Below are positions 30,322 to 40,314 of a stretch of DNA of 64,000 nucleotides, piece after piece (position 1 is the first letter of the stretch; every line of letters begins with the position of its first letter). The notes beneath the pieces are model-generated. The model did no database searches and had not been told where the DNA came from. It was given only the letters and a program-made list of their open reading frames with translations. Origin of the DNA: Macrostomum hystrix (taxonomy: Eukaryota; Platyhelminthes; Macrostomidae); NCBI GenBank assembly GCA_950097015.1, contig CATNEN010000037.1, positions 2,345,501 to 2,409,500 on the forward strand, in the 5' to 3' direction. The translations under genes and the position numbers were made by a program.

Positions 30322-31195
30322 CTAATTATATTTGATTAAATGAGCTTTTAAACAGAAAATCTGGTTGCCGCCTACAGTAAGTCCCCGCCTACAGCTGGAC
30401 CAGTTGATAACGCTAATAAAAACGAAGGTATATTCAGATAATGAACTTCCGACTTAAAATTGAAAGTCTGAAATAATTTGTTATATATTTTTTTCGAATC
30501 AAAATCCCAAATAATAAAAAACTATTTTAGGAGTTATTCGAATCAGGAGAAACGACAGCGCATTATATAGCAATTTGCGGTGGATGGTGCAGAGACAGAG
30601 AGAAATAGAGCGAAAGACTATTGAGAAAATGTGAGTGAAATAGAGGAGGTAGGCAAAAATTGCACTCCGACTCTCTGAATTGCTAGGGAGAGAGAGGGAG
30701 ATGGGAGGGGGCGGCAGGCTAGAGAGAGGTACAGGGCAGGTCAGCCATTGGCCAGCAGTCTAGGCGGAGGCCGGGTGGGCCAGATTTTTTTCTACCAGTG
30801 GACTACCAGCAGGCTGCGAACTGCTGAATGTAAAAGGGGAATCGGGCTAGAGCGGAAGAGCGGATTGGAGAAGATAGGACTGGCGCGTTCCAATAGGAGG
30901 ATAAAACTTTTGTTAAAGGCTAAGAGCTGCCTGGTAGGCAAAGCTTATTAATATACTTATAATATATGCATTCCAATTCCAAGTATGAGGACAGGAGGAG
31001 AGGAAATGGAGTTTGCTGTGCACTTTACTGAGGACAAGGGGAACACTGACACTCTGGGAAAGAAAATAATAATAATAATAATACTGAGCCTAAAGTGCAT
31101 CTCGAATCAATTACAAGCCTTTAAGCCATGCATGCGTCTTACTTTGTTTTACATTCCTAATTCTATTGATAAAATAGAATAGAATTTGGCAACCA
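30322..31195. other. Upstream SPOP region or 5' intron, no gene assigned
   Basis: The missing SPOP start exon could lie here or further upstream. GA-rich simple sequence occurs near 30590-30730. No convincing ATG-plus-donor exon was identified. Confidence 0.45.
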
Positions 31196-31202
31196 CCACT
31201 AG

Positions 31203-31425
31203 AGGGTTGTAGCCTAGTTGCTAGAGCGTCGGACTCATGACACTTGAAGGTCAGAGGTTCGATTCCCAACTCCACTGGGAATAGGGAAATTTGTTTCCTT
31301 TAGCAAGACCCTTAAACCCATCGACTGTGGTCCCACCAGTCGATGGACTGAACAGCCGTACGCAGCCTTCTGATGCGCCCCGCAATAGCGGGTGCAATCA
31401 ATTGGGGCAGAAGTAATCAATAGTA
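31203..31425 (+). repeat. tRNA-derived SINE, family A, plus-strand copy
   Basis: The head has an A-box-like segment (TAGCCTAGTTGCTAGAGCG) and a B-box (GAGGTTCGATTCC), followed by a core with tttagcaagacccttaaacc and then a body ending in a short AT-rich tail. The core wording is typical of widespread invertebrate SINEs. Confidence 0.85.
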
Positions 31426-31444
31426 TTAATCATTCAATTATACC

Positions 31445-31680
31445 TATATAGATTATCCAGTGGAACAGCCACGCGGTGCATCGACAGGTTGTGTACAGCT
31501 GATCAGTCCATGGACTGGCGGTCGGGGTGCCAAAACCACGCAGATTTCTTACACTGTTTATCAGATAGAGAATAAAGTGCCTCGCTTAAGGATACAAACA
31601 GCTAACCTTGGGCTGAGATTCGAACCCTGGACCTCTAGTTAAGAATTAGTCCATAGCTCTAACCAATGGGGCTGCTAGCT
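31445..31680 (-). repeat. tRNA-derived SINE, family A relative, minus-strand copy
   Basis: On the minus strand it reads a tRNA-like head (CCCATTGGTTAGAGC, then CCAGGGTTCGAATCT), a core with ttaagcgaggcactttattc, and a body with agtccatggactgatcagct that aligns to the body of the neighbouring copy. The two elements lie tail to tail. Confidence 0.85.
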
Positions 31681-32555
31681 CTTAGTATTAGAAAATTATA
31701 ACTAAAAAGAAAGCATTCTTTTAGTAGAATATCACTATTCATAAAGTGTGTTAAACGCAGAAAAAATATAGCATTCTACTCACACAGCAATGCCGCTTGT
31801 CTATATAAAAGGCAGAGAGCTACCCGTAGAGGTAGGTCGCTATTTAGAGGTCACACTGGTTTGTTACTGAAAGAAAAGAAAGATTTGCCACATTAAATAA
31901 CGTGCTTTAAGTGCAACTTTAGGTACGCGTGATGAAAATTCAATTAAATTATGTAGTTCAATTCAAAATAAGTTTTGAGAAACTGGAGATCAAAATGAAA
32001 TATTGCAACATAGAATTGCTTCAAATATATTAAACTAGCTTGACAAGAAATACCGATGGTACTTTAAAACTAGCAGAGCTCCCTATATAAAGATATGGCT
32101 GAACAATAATTTCTCTTTCCTGGACGCACTTTTAGGCCATGAAAAAGTGCAAATCTAGCTACAAAACCGACACCGCCCACGGACCGAACGGCCTACGCAT
32201 CTACTGCGGCATTTTGGACTAAGTAAAGGCAGACATAAAAGTACAAGAAAATGTGCGGCTTTGTCAAATGCGAATAAAATAATGAATTTTAACTATCTAG
32301 ACAAAAACGTCATAGCTGCATTTGGAAGCGGTTGCATATTAGCTCTAGCATCGTACGGATCAAGTAATGGACAGTAACAAGTTGAAGATATTGATAGAGA
32401 CATTAGGTGAAAACACCATTTGGAATAGCGTGAATAACCTCTCACGCCAAGGTCCTTGAGCTCGATTACGCTACTGCCATCAAATGATCTACCATATAAT
32501 AATAATTATTATTATAACAATAATTTTAGGAGGGCTGCTGGCTAAATAGCACATC
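31681..32555. other. Intergenic stretch with two TATA-like sites, no gene assigned
   Basis: TATATAAAAGG near 31802 and TATATAAAG near 32083 look like core promoters. A GC-rich 24-30 codon open frame follows at about 32138 (MKKCKSSYKTDTAHGPNGLR...). I recognise no family. Confidence 0.3.
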
Positions 32556-32558
32556 ATT

Positions 32559-32872
32559 TAGTGACACTAGACCCGCAGCCAGCGAGTAGGCAATTCTGCC
32601 CATTTCGCTCACTCCTGAGCACACAAGCACACAGATACTGTACGCAGGCACACGCTCACACAGTTGTGTACATCTGCCCTGACTTTCTCATCCTTAGGCA
32701 GTGTAGATTTCACTGTGCCTTGGAGGTTGGCCCTCAAGGACGTAAGTCGCACGACCAGTCACCAAGCCTTCTCTCCGCGGCTGCGCCCCAAATAAATGTG
32801 GCCTCGCTGTGGAATCGAACTTAGGGACCTTGGTGCGACAGACGTTAACCGCTCTGCCACCGACCCCAATGA
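32559..32872 (-). repeat. tRNA-derived SINE, family B, fullest copy
   Basis: On the minus strand the head reads GGGGTCGGTGGCAGAGCGG, then a B-box-like AAGTTCGATTCC. It is followed by a body with ggcgcagccgcggagagaag and acacaactgtgtgagcgtgt, and a tail ending at ctgcgggtctagtgtcacta. Other copies are at 7.25, 40.37 and 50.46 kb. Confidence 0.85.
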
Positions 32873-34660
32873 TTTACCATTGCCCGCAGCCCTCCTGCAA
32901 ATATTATTATATTACTAATATAGTACGGGATAACGCACACGGCACATGCACCAGTCTGCCAGCACTGCAAATCCGAGGAAGAGAATATTTATAAAACATA
33001 GTACCTTTACTTGCTGGAATATAAGAGTACTTGAGCTCTACCACCCTAAAGTAAACGCGCGCGCTATTCTTCCATACCCTTCGCCATTCAATGTCTCGAA
33101 GTAGTGTCTATACGATAATTTAGTCGGGGTAAATAAAATCTAGATAATAAATCATGTATACGACCAGAAAGTACACGACTAACTGCAGCACTCAATATTC
33201 GTGTAGGCTCCTCTCTTATACAGTGCTCTTATCGGCTTGACTTGCTGCTCTACAGTCCAAGTGTAATATGAATTAATACAGAATACTTGCGTTCCCAGCA
33301 AAATAAGTACTGATTTCTCAATTACCCTCATGTGGCTGACTGTTGATTAACTAATCCCCAGTTGTCTCTCTAGATGTTGACTAGCCGCCGAGGTCACGCA
33401 AGCAGTAGAGCGAAGAGAATCCTCTCTTCCTCCTTCCCTGTTTGTTTGATGAATATTAAAAACCTGTCGAGCATAAACAAAGGATTAATACTCTAATGCC
33501 AATTATCTATCAGAAGGCATAGAGCATCATTTGGCAGCAGCTCTGATAACATTTTTCGCCCGCATTAAGAGACCTTCGTTGTTATTCTAGATCAATAAAG
33601 TGTATTCAAAATAATACAAACCAAGCTACTTGATCAGTAGTATGTAGTGTATATAAGCATTTTTTAACAAAATATTTCGACTTGTTATTACTGACAAGAA
33701 CCAGGACCAATTCATTACACTTTACCCATTAAACAATGATAATATGACGATAACAAGATAATGAAAGTTACATTAATTTTATATAGGTGATAACAAGAAA
33801 GGTCAATAAAGTGAAACACACCATTTCAATATATTAGCATGCCAATGTTACTTTCAATAAATTAAAAAATTATGCACATAAAACACAAATAAATTCATTT
33901 TTCAACTATGATATTATATATGCTTATGTATTATGCATACTTCACCAAAATATTTATATTTAAACCATTGGATTTACCACTTTGAACTATCAACTAAGCC
34001 ACCCTTAATTTGCTACCGTGTTTTCTTATTTAAATAAAAAAATTTAAATACAAAACACTTTTTTTCAACATTTCATATATAATTTACTTTTTTAGTCAGT
34101 ATGTAATAGTTTCCTCCCTTTCTTTACTAATTTGCCCAGTGGGCAAAAATGAATCAATGACCCAATGCCATAGAATAAGAAAATTATAAGTAAAACACTT
34201 TGCTTAGTTTTCCACACCTGCATGCCAAGGCAGCTATTGAAAAAATGACATTAATCTGCAATGCTATATTTTAAGTAGTGAGCAAAGGGCTTTATAGGCC
34301 AAAAAAACAATTTAAGAGAGATCACTGGGCAAAGGGAATAAATTTGACTATAGAGAATCAGAGACAATACAAGAAAGGATTAGATTGAAGAGGAAATTAC
34401 AATCAGGGTAACTATATAAGACAAGAAAGAGAATAAAATGTATAAAAGGCATGTAGGAGAGACAAGAAGGTGGAGGTATTGTTAGAAATGGTCAAAATGT
34501 AACAAGATTATTTCTTAGTCAATTGGTCACATGTGATATGATACCATATTTTTAATTATTATGAAAGCAAAATGTTATGAAGTTATGACGTTATTCTTCA
34601 TTATTATGAAGTTAACTTTTTCTAATGTGAATTTACAAGTTTAAACAATATCTATATATA
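32873..34660. other. AT-rich intergenic stretch, no gene seen
   Basis: No conserved coding segment or structured RNA was recognised. Confidence 0.5.
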
Positions 34661-35217
34661 AATCTATATATATAAAAGTGAAAACTCTGTCTGTCTGTCT
34701 GTCTGTGTGCAACCTTTTGTCTTTATAGACGCCGAAACCGCTCAACCAAATTGCACCAAACTTTGCACATACCTAAAACCACCTACGCTGAGTGCAATAG
34801 GCTACTCAAATTCCCGAAAAATCATTTCCTTCCTGCTCAAAAGTGCAAAAAACTGCTCAAAAATCGTCAAAAAATCACTCAATTCGACATATCGTCGCCC
34901 CACTTTGTCAGATTTTCTCCAAATTTGATCCACTTACACTTTACATGTTTTCCAACAATGCTGTCAATTTTGAACAACTCTACTCAATCCAGAACAAAGC
35001 TGCATCATCTCAAAGTGAGTCACTTTTTGTTTTCCGAGGACAGCCACCCCAACTCCCCTCCGCCACTCTGCGGGCCAAATTTTATTACAGCCACCCCTCC
35101 CTTCCCCGTGCGCCGAAGCCCCAGACTGTAGATTGTATTTCAAGCCATGAATGTACACAGCCCAAACCCCTAGACTGTCTACTGGCCCCCAAGCAGCACT
35201 GAGACTGAGTGCGGTAA

Positions 35218-35919
35218 GTGCGGTGGCGTCCTAGTGCGCAGGGCTCTCCGGTCGATATTTCTCTCCAGCCAGCCTGGGATAGAAGAAAGAGAGAGGCTGG
35301 CGTTGACTGGCTGTCAGAGAGGGCAATTCTGTGTCCTAGAAATGATGCCGCCAACAAAATTAACTACCAACTGCTTCAGGAGTTGCCAGGTGCAGTTTTC
35401 ACCTACAAGTCAATTGATACAATGTTGACTGATGACACCGCTGTGGAGTATCCTGTTGAGTTTCTGAACTCTCTAGATCCTCCTGGAACTCCATCGCACA
35501 ACTTGCAGCTGAAAGTTGGGGCACCAATTATGCTCCTCCGCAACCTGAATGCGCCAAGGCTGTGTAACGGCACCAGACTGATAGTCAGGCGGCTCTTCCC
35601 ACACGTGATTGAGGCCACGATAATGACTAGATCTGGCAGAGGAGAGTCTGTGTTCGTTCCCCGGATTCCAATTATCCCCACGGACCTGCCATTTCAGTTC
35701 AAGCGACTGCAGTTCCCTGTGAGAGTGTGCTTTGCGATGACTATTAACAAGGCTCAGGGACAGTCGCTGAAGGTGGCTGGCATCAACCTGGAGACTCCTT
35801 GCTTCTCGCATGGGCAGCTTTATGTTGCCTGCTCCCGTGTTGGAACTCCAGCTGGCCTATTCATTTTCGCACCAAGGGGAAGAACAAAGAATGTGGTGTA
35901 TCCCCAGGCCTTGAGGTGA
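35218..35919 (+). pseudogene. C-terminal fragment of a Helitron PIF1-like helicase
   Basis: About 230 codons are open, but there is no ATG before the conserved part (the frame opens at GTG). The segment matches the end of Helitron Rep-helicase proteins: WLSERAILCPRNDAANKIN, YPVEFLNSLDPPGTPSHNL, LKVGAPIMLLRNLNAPRLCN, then superfamily 1B motif V (FAMTINKAQGQSLKVAG) and motif VI (GQLYVACSRVG), ending YPQALR and a stop. Walker A and B and the HUH Rep endonuclease are absent, so the fragment cannot be an active helicase. The open frame suggests a recent deletion. Confidence 0.93.
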
Positions 35920-36071
35920 CTCGCAAGCAATTAATAGAAAAGTAGTCACGAATTGACCTTGACCTGTCTAACTCTGAACTCTGAAACAGTTTAATTTTGT
36001 TTCTTTGACATTGTTATTGTTTTGCCATGGCTATTTTCCTTATGTATACGCGTGTACATGCATACTGTATA

Positions 36072-36314
36072 CAGAGGCAGATTTAGGGGGGCGGGGGGCA
36101 GTCGCCCCCCTGAATTTTAATCATGGGAATAAGATGCCCCCACCAGGGGCGCCAGTCGCAGCACTGGCGCCCCTTTTTGGCCGCTGGCGCCCCTTTTTCA
36201 GCCGCTGGCTCCCGTTTTTCAGCCGCTGGCGCCCTTTTCGGCCGCTGGCCCTGTGATTCTCATGGCGCTCCTCTGACAGACCGCCCCAAAACAAAATTCT
36301 TGGATCTGCCACTG
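36072..36314. mobile_element. hAT-type MITE nested in the Helitron
   Basis: The 243-bp element has terminal inverted repeats CAGAGGCAGATTTAGG and, at the other end, the complement of CAGTGGCAGATCCAAG. It is flanked by 8-bp target duplications actgtata (36064-36071) and actgtaaa (36315-36322) with one mismatch, the hallmark of the hAT superfamily. The GC-rich interior holds short tandem units with ccgctggcgccc and no transposase. Confidence 0.85.
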
Positions 36315-36542
36315 ACTGTAAAGAGGAGTGGCTAAGAGACATGTTTCTAAAGAAGTAATCAAGAGGGGACAAACTTTTCACTTATTTTTTACTTAAAATG
36401 CCCTTAAACAAACTCTTCACTTTTCATTAATGCAGTAAATAAATAAATGGTGACCTTCATTATAAAGTTAATACAGAGACGTGAATTGCTTACTGCTTTG
36501 CTTTAAATTTCTGCCCCAAAAACAACGGGCAAAAAAAGCTAG

Positions 36543-39500
36543 TAGATATATAAATATATATAGAAAGCAAAGTAGCAAGAGCCTAGAAGTGAAATGTGAC
36601 ATGTCAATTTATATTTAAATTATAATGTTACTTTATTCTTTTCTGAGTTGTACAAATTTTGGGATATAAAATGATAGCTGCAAAAATATACAACAGGGAA
36701 AAATGAATAATATTTTCTTTGTATTTATAACTTTTTAATCATCATAACCAGAATGAAAATGTACAACCTGTTACTCGTATTTTCAACAAAACTTTAACAA
36801 ACTGAAACAAATTTTAACCCACTCTAGTGTTATCTGAATTCAGTCTCAGATTCATGATTTTGAGAGTTGGATAACAATTTGTAGCTAGTATAGAAAATAG
36901 TATTTTTTAATTCTGTGACCACTGATAAAGCAAAGGGGTAGGCGACCCCCTTCCATGGAAGAACCCAAAAGATAGTGAGGGAAGACCAAGTGTTTTACCA
37001 GCATGGCCCTTCGACTCTATCTACCACTCATTCAATGTAATTCACTTTTGGGTTGCCCCTTTCCTTGGAAAATCTTAGTCATACCACTGCTGCCAAAATC
37101 CTACCTAAAGTCACTAAAATCTAGACATGAGACATGAGACATAAAATTCCCTAAAGATTGATATGAAAAATTTAAGTTCAGTAGTTATCAACACAATTTT
37201 GAATTTAATATTACTTTCATACATGTGCAACCTCCCAAATCTTAGCCGGCCGTGTGACTTTGTTTTTGCTCAATTTACGACTTAGTTTGCTCTCATTTGC
37301 TCTCCTTTTCTCTCCCCTTTTTCCTTTTCTTCACGCCTTACTTTTTTGTCCCTTGGTCCCCCCTTTGATTTTTTGCGCTTGGTCAATTGGTTTTTACAAC
37401 TTAATTTGCTTGGCCCTTGTTTCACCCGGCCGGTTCAGCTGGGTCGGCCAGGTGTTGTGCATGTATGATTACTTTTTATTTGATATTAATTAAAAAACAC
37501 TATAACCCAACTTTCACTTGTCATTACTCTTAGGCTGAATTACAGTGCTCTTTGTCCATAGAAATAGAAGCCTAGGCTTCTAATAATATATATCATGTAA
37601 TGCTCATTTGTGTCCCATAAGTTTGTAGCTCATGGTTGGGTTTAATTTAAATCATACAGCAGGCCATTGGAAGGGCAACTATTTTGGCAAAGTCAGAATT
37701 ATTACTCTGTTACTTCATCAGTCAGTTAAGGGGGGATGCTTATGTTTTGAAAAAGTGGTGTCTAAATAAGAAATAGGCTTTATATTTAGTAATTCTGCTT
37801 TTATAGCCGAGGAATAAACACAATAACCAATCTGAGGGGTAGAACATTTTCAGCAGTGGACAATCTCTCTGGGCTGATATTCATTACTAATTACAGAAAA
37901 GTTTGGCTTCTGCTTCATGGAGAGCATAGACTTGTTCATTAAAAAGTTACAATTTTAAAATTTGAATGTAAATAGTTAATACCCATAGATTGGGCTGGGC
38001 TTGGCATGACATTGAAAATAAAAGAAAGGTAAGTAGATGAAGTAGGCATTAATATTTATGGCATAGGCCTATCTATAGGCCTACTGTAAAATAAAAAACA
38101 ATGAATATACATTCAACTGATTAAACTTCTGTTGGCGTTTTTTAAAGAAAGTACTGGTGCCTTCAGTTTTTAGTTTAAATACTTTTGGCATACATTGAAC
38201 TAACGTTTTATACGTTTAGTTGTATGCATTATAAATAGTAAACAATGATTTATGTATCGAATGGCATGACTCTTATTTTATTATCACAAATCGGCATGCG
38301 TTACTTTTCCCAGAATAAAAAATAAAAAATGAACTTTGAACTTATGCCTACAAATTATTGTATGTAAGCACAGTTTTATATTTTTCCTTATTAGTAGGCT
38401 TTTCATTCGTTTTTTCATAGATTTTCTTTAAACACTTTGTTTAAAATGGTGAATCTAACAAAAACTTTGCATATCAAAAAAATCAAATTGACTTAAAAAC
38501 TTAATCCCTTGAAAATTGTGGAAAGTTAATATACTGAAATCAGTGAAGAAAATTGCCCTATTGTCCTGACAATTTACGTTTTTTACTAATTTTAGAAAAA
38601 GGAGCCCTATACGATTTATTTCATGCAGATTGTAATCATTTTTCGAGAAATTGAAAATTGAATTTTTACATTCGTCCATTCGGTTCATTCACGTCCGTCC
38701 AAAAGTCGCGTCATTTTGAAATTTACTTTCCATAGACTCTAAGTACCTTCAACCCAGTGCCTTTAAAATTTACCACATGAGCGCTTCTAGTTTGTATAAT
38801 AGTTATAGCATTTTGCCAGATATCTCAGTCAGGGTTTTGCTAACTCTTATTGTACAGCATTTGAAGTCGCATATTAAAATGGTTAGAATATTTCAGAAAC
38901 GAACTGCAGAGAGTTTTCTTTGCTGGCATGGTATTTCTTACTATTTTCCCTAAAGCCGAGTCCTTAAAAGTTACAAATACAAGAAATGTAGAAATGAAGA
39001 TTTTCTTTTCTAGAAATGAAAAGCGTGAAAAGAAATCGTGAGAAACATTTTTTATTAAAATTTTATGGCACTGATCAGAAGAGTTGCTATCTATAGTTTC
39101 CGTTAATAGCTCCAAATGAAGTCGACAAAACAGTACGTTACATGACATTTAAAGCCGTTAAAAAGTTGACTTATAGTAATGTCTTAATTTATTGAGCGAC
39201 AGGAACTATTCTTGTAGGCGGCGCGGTTGCACAGATTTGAGCTTTTTAAGCTTTTTGAGTTGCACAGATTGCAAATATTATGGAAGCAAAGAAAATTAAT
39301 ACAAAATTGAAGAAACTTTTAATATATATAGGTAAAAGTGTTATTGTGAATCCATGCAGAAGGCACAAATTGTAAAAAAAAGCGAAAAAAATTAACTATG
39401 AAAAAATGAAAATTGTTCTTCTTTTCTAAGTATTTCCGTCACATTAACGCAGTTCTTTAAAACAAGCCAGTTTCTATATTAACTATACACACACAACGGT

Positions 39501-39700
39501 ATTAAGTTTGAATCTAATTAGAGAAAAAGAAAAAAACACAACCGCATTGGAGCCACCTGTACAATAATACCGACTTATCTCTCGGCGCACAGTTGCTGAA
39601 TTCAAACTTTATAATAAAAAAATTAATTCCTTAAAAGACAATAATTTTTTTTGAGAAAGTCTTTCAATATCTACTTTAAGTAGGTCACGAGCAATGCTTT
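36543..39700. other. AT-rich intergenic stretch, no gene seen
   Basis: About 3.1 kb without recognisable coding sequence. Polypyrimidine-rich sequence near 37250-37390 looks like decayed repeat DNA; short open frames lack homology I know. Confidence 0.5.
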
Positions 39701-39704
39701 TATT
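39699..39704 (-). terminator. Likely poly(A) signal of the carboxypeptidase gene
   Basis: AATAAA on the minus strand about 220 bases after the stop codon. Confidence 0.45.
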
Positions 39705-39921
39705 TTTTTGCGAGGAATGCAAATTGTGGCAACAACAATCAGCACCCAGCACATCAGCACAGTCGATTTTCTTGCGATTTTGTCTCATCCAACAGCTGAG
39801 ACCGCAGTGTGCCAATGCTTTCATGCCAATGCTTTCGATGTTTTGTCTACTTTTTCGTTAGTTTCGATAGTTCGATAGTTCCGCTGTCGTTAAATACATC
39901 GTCGCTACTGCCGAGTCTGCC

Positions 39922-40314
39922 TTATATTTCAACGCCATAATCTACTTCTAGATGATCCTCATCAGCATCATCTTCTTCTTCTTCATCGTCATCGTCATCA
40001 TAATCGTCTTGGCCGACAGCAGCTGCGGCAGCCTTCGATTTGGTCGCTCCGGCGCCTCGGCCGGACAACGCGGCTGACGATGGCGACAGTTGATCTGCTG
40101 GCGGGTCCTCGCAGGGCGACTCGCCCTCCGCCCAGCGGAGCAGCGCTTCGGCTAGGCGGGCGCCCATCTCTTCCAGCTCTCTGGTGCCCATGTGGCAGCC
40201 CTTGTAGGGACCCTGATCGCAGCAGCTATAGGATGCCTCCAGCGTGTAGGCGCGCAGGATGCCAAGATGGCGCCAGGCGACAACTCTGGCTGTGGACTCT
40301 TTGGTGCGATCCAC
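39922..40314 (-). CDS. AGTPBP1: CCP1 last coding exon (catalytic glutamate, acidic tail)
   Basis: Acceptor CCCCAG is followed by [40 protein letters not shown] and [18 protein letters not shown]. Then comes a low-complexity Asp/Glu tail and the stop. The TLEAS Glu is the catalytic base of the family. Confidence 0.95.
   Translation of the reverse strand: MDRTKESTARVVAWRHLGILRAYTLEASYSCCDQGPYKGCHMGTRELEEMGARLAEALLRWAEGESPCEDPPADQLSPSSAALSGRGAGATKSKAAAAAVGQDDYDDDDDEEEEDDADEDHLEVDYGVEI

Larger units (their letters stand above)
34663..36542 (+). mobile_element. Helitron, internally deleted, with helicase tail
   Basis: The 5' end reads TCTATATATATAAAAGTGAA, then a TCTG run and ATAGACGCCGAAACCGCTCA, the standard Helitron start. 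The 3' end has a short hairpin (GCCC at 36513-36516 pairs with GGGC at 36527-36530) eight bases before the terminal CTAG at 36539-36542. The flanking bases are A and T, as expected for insertion between A and T. A second TC at 34651 is an alternative 5' end. At about 1.9 kb it is far shorter than an autonomous element; it lacks the Rep domain and keeps only the end of the helicase. Confidence 0.88.

Noticed and set aside
32800..32870. Functional tRNA gene on the minus strand
   Set aside because: It is the head of a SINE; stems are imperfect and the body continues into the repeat.
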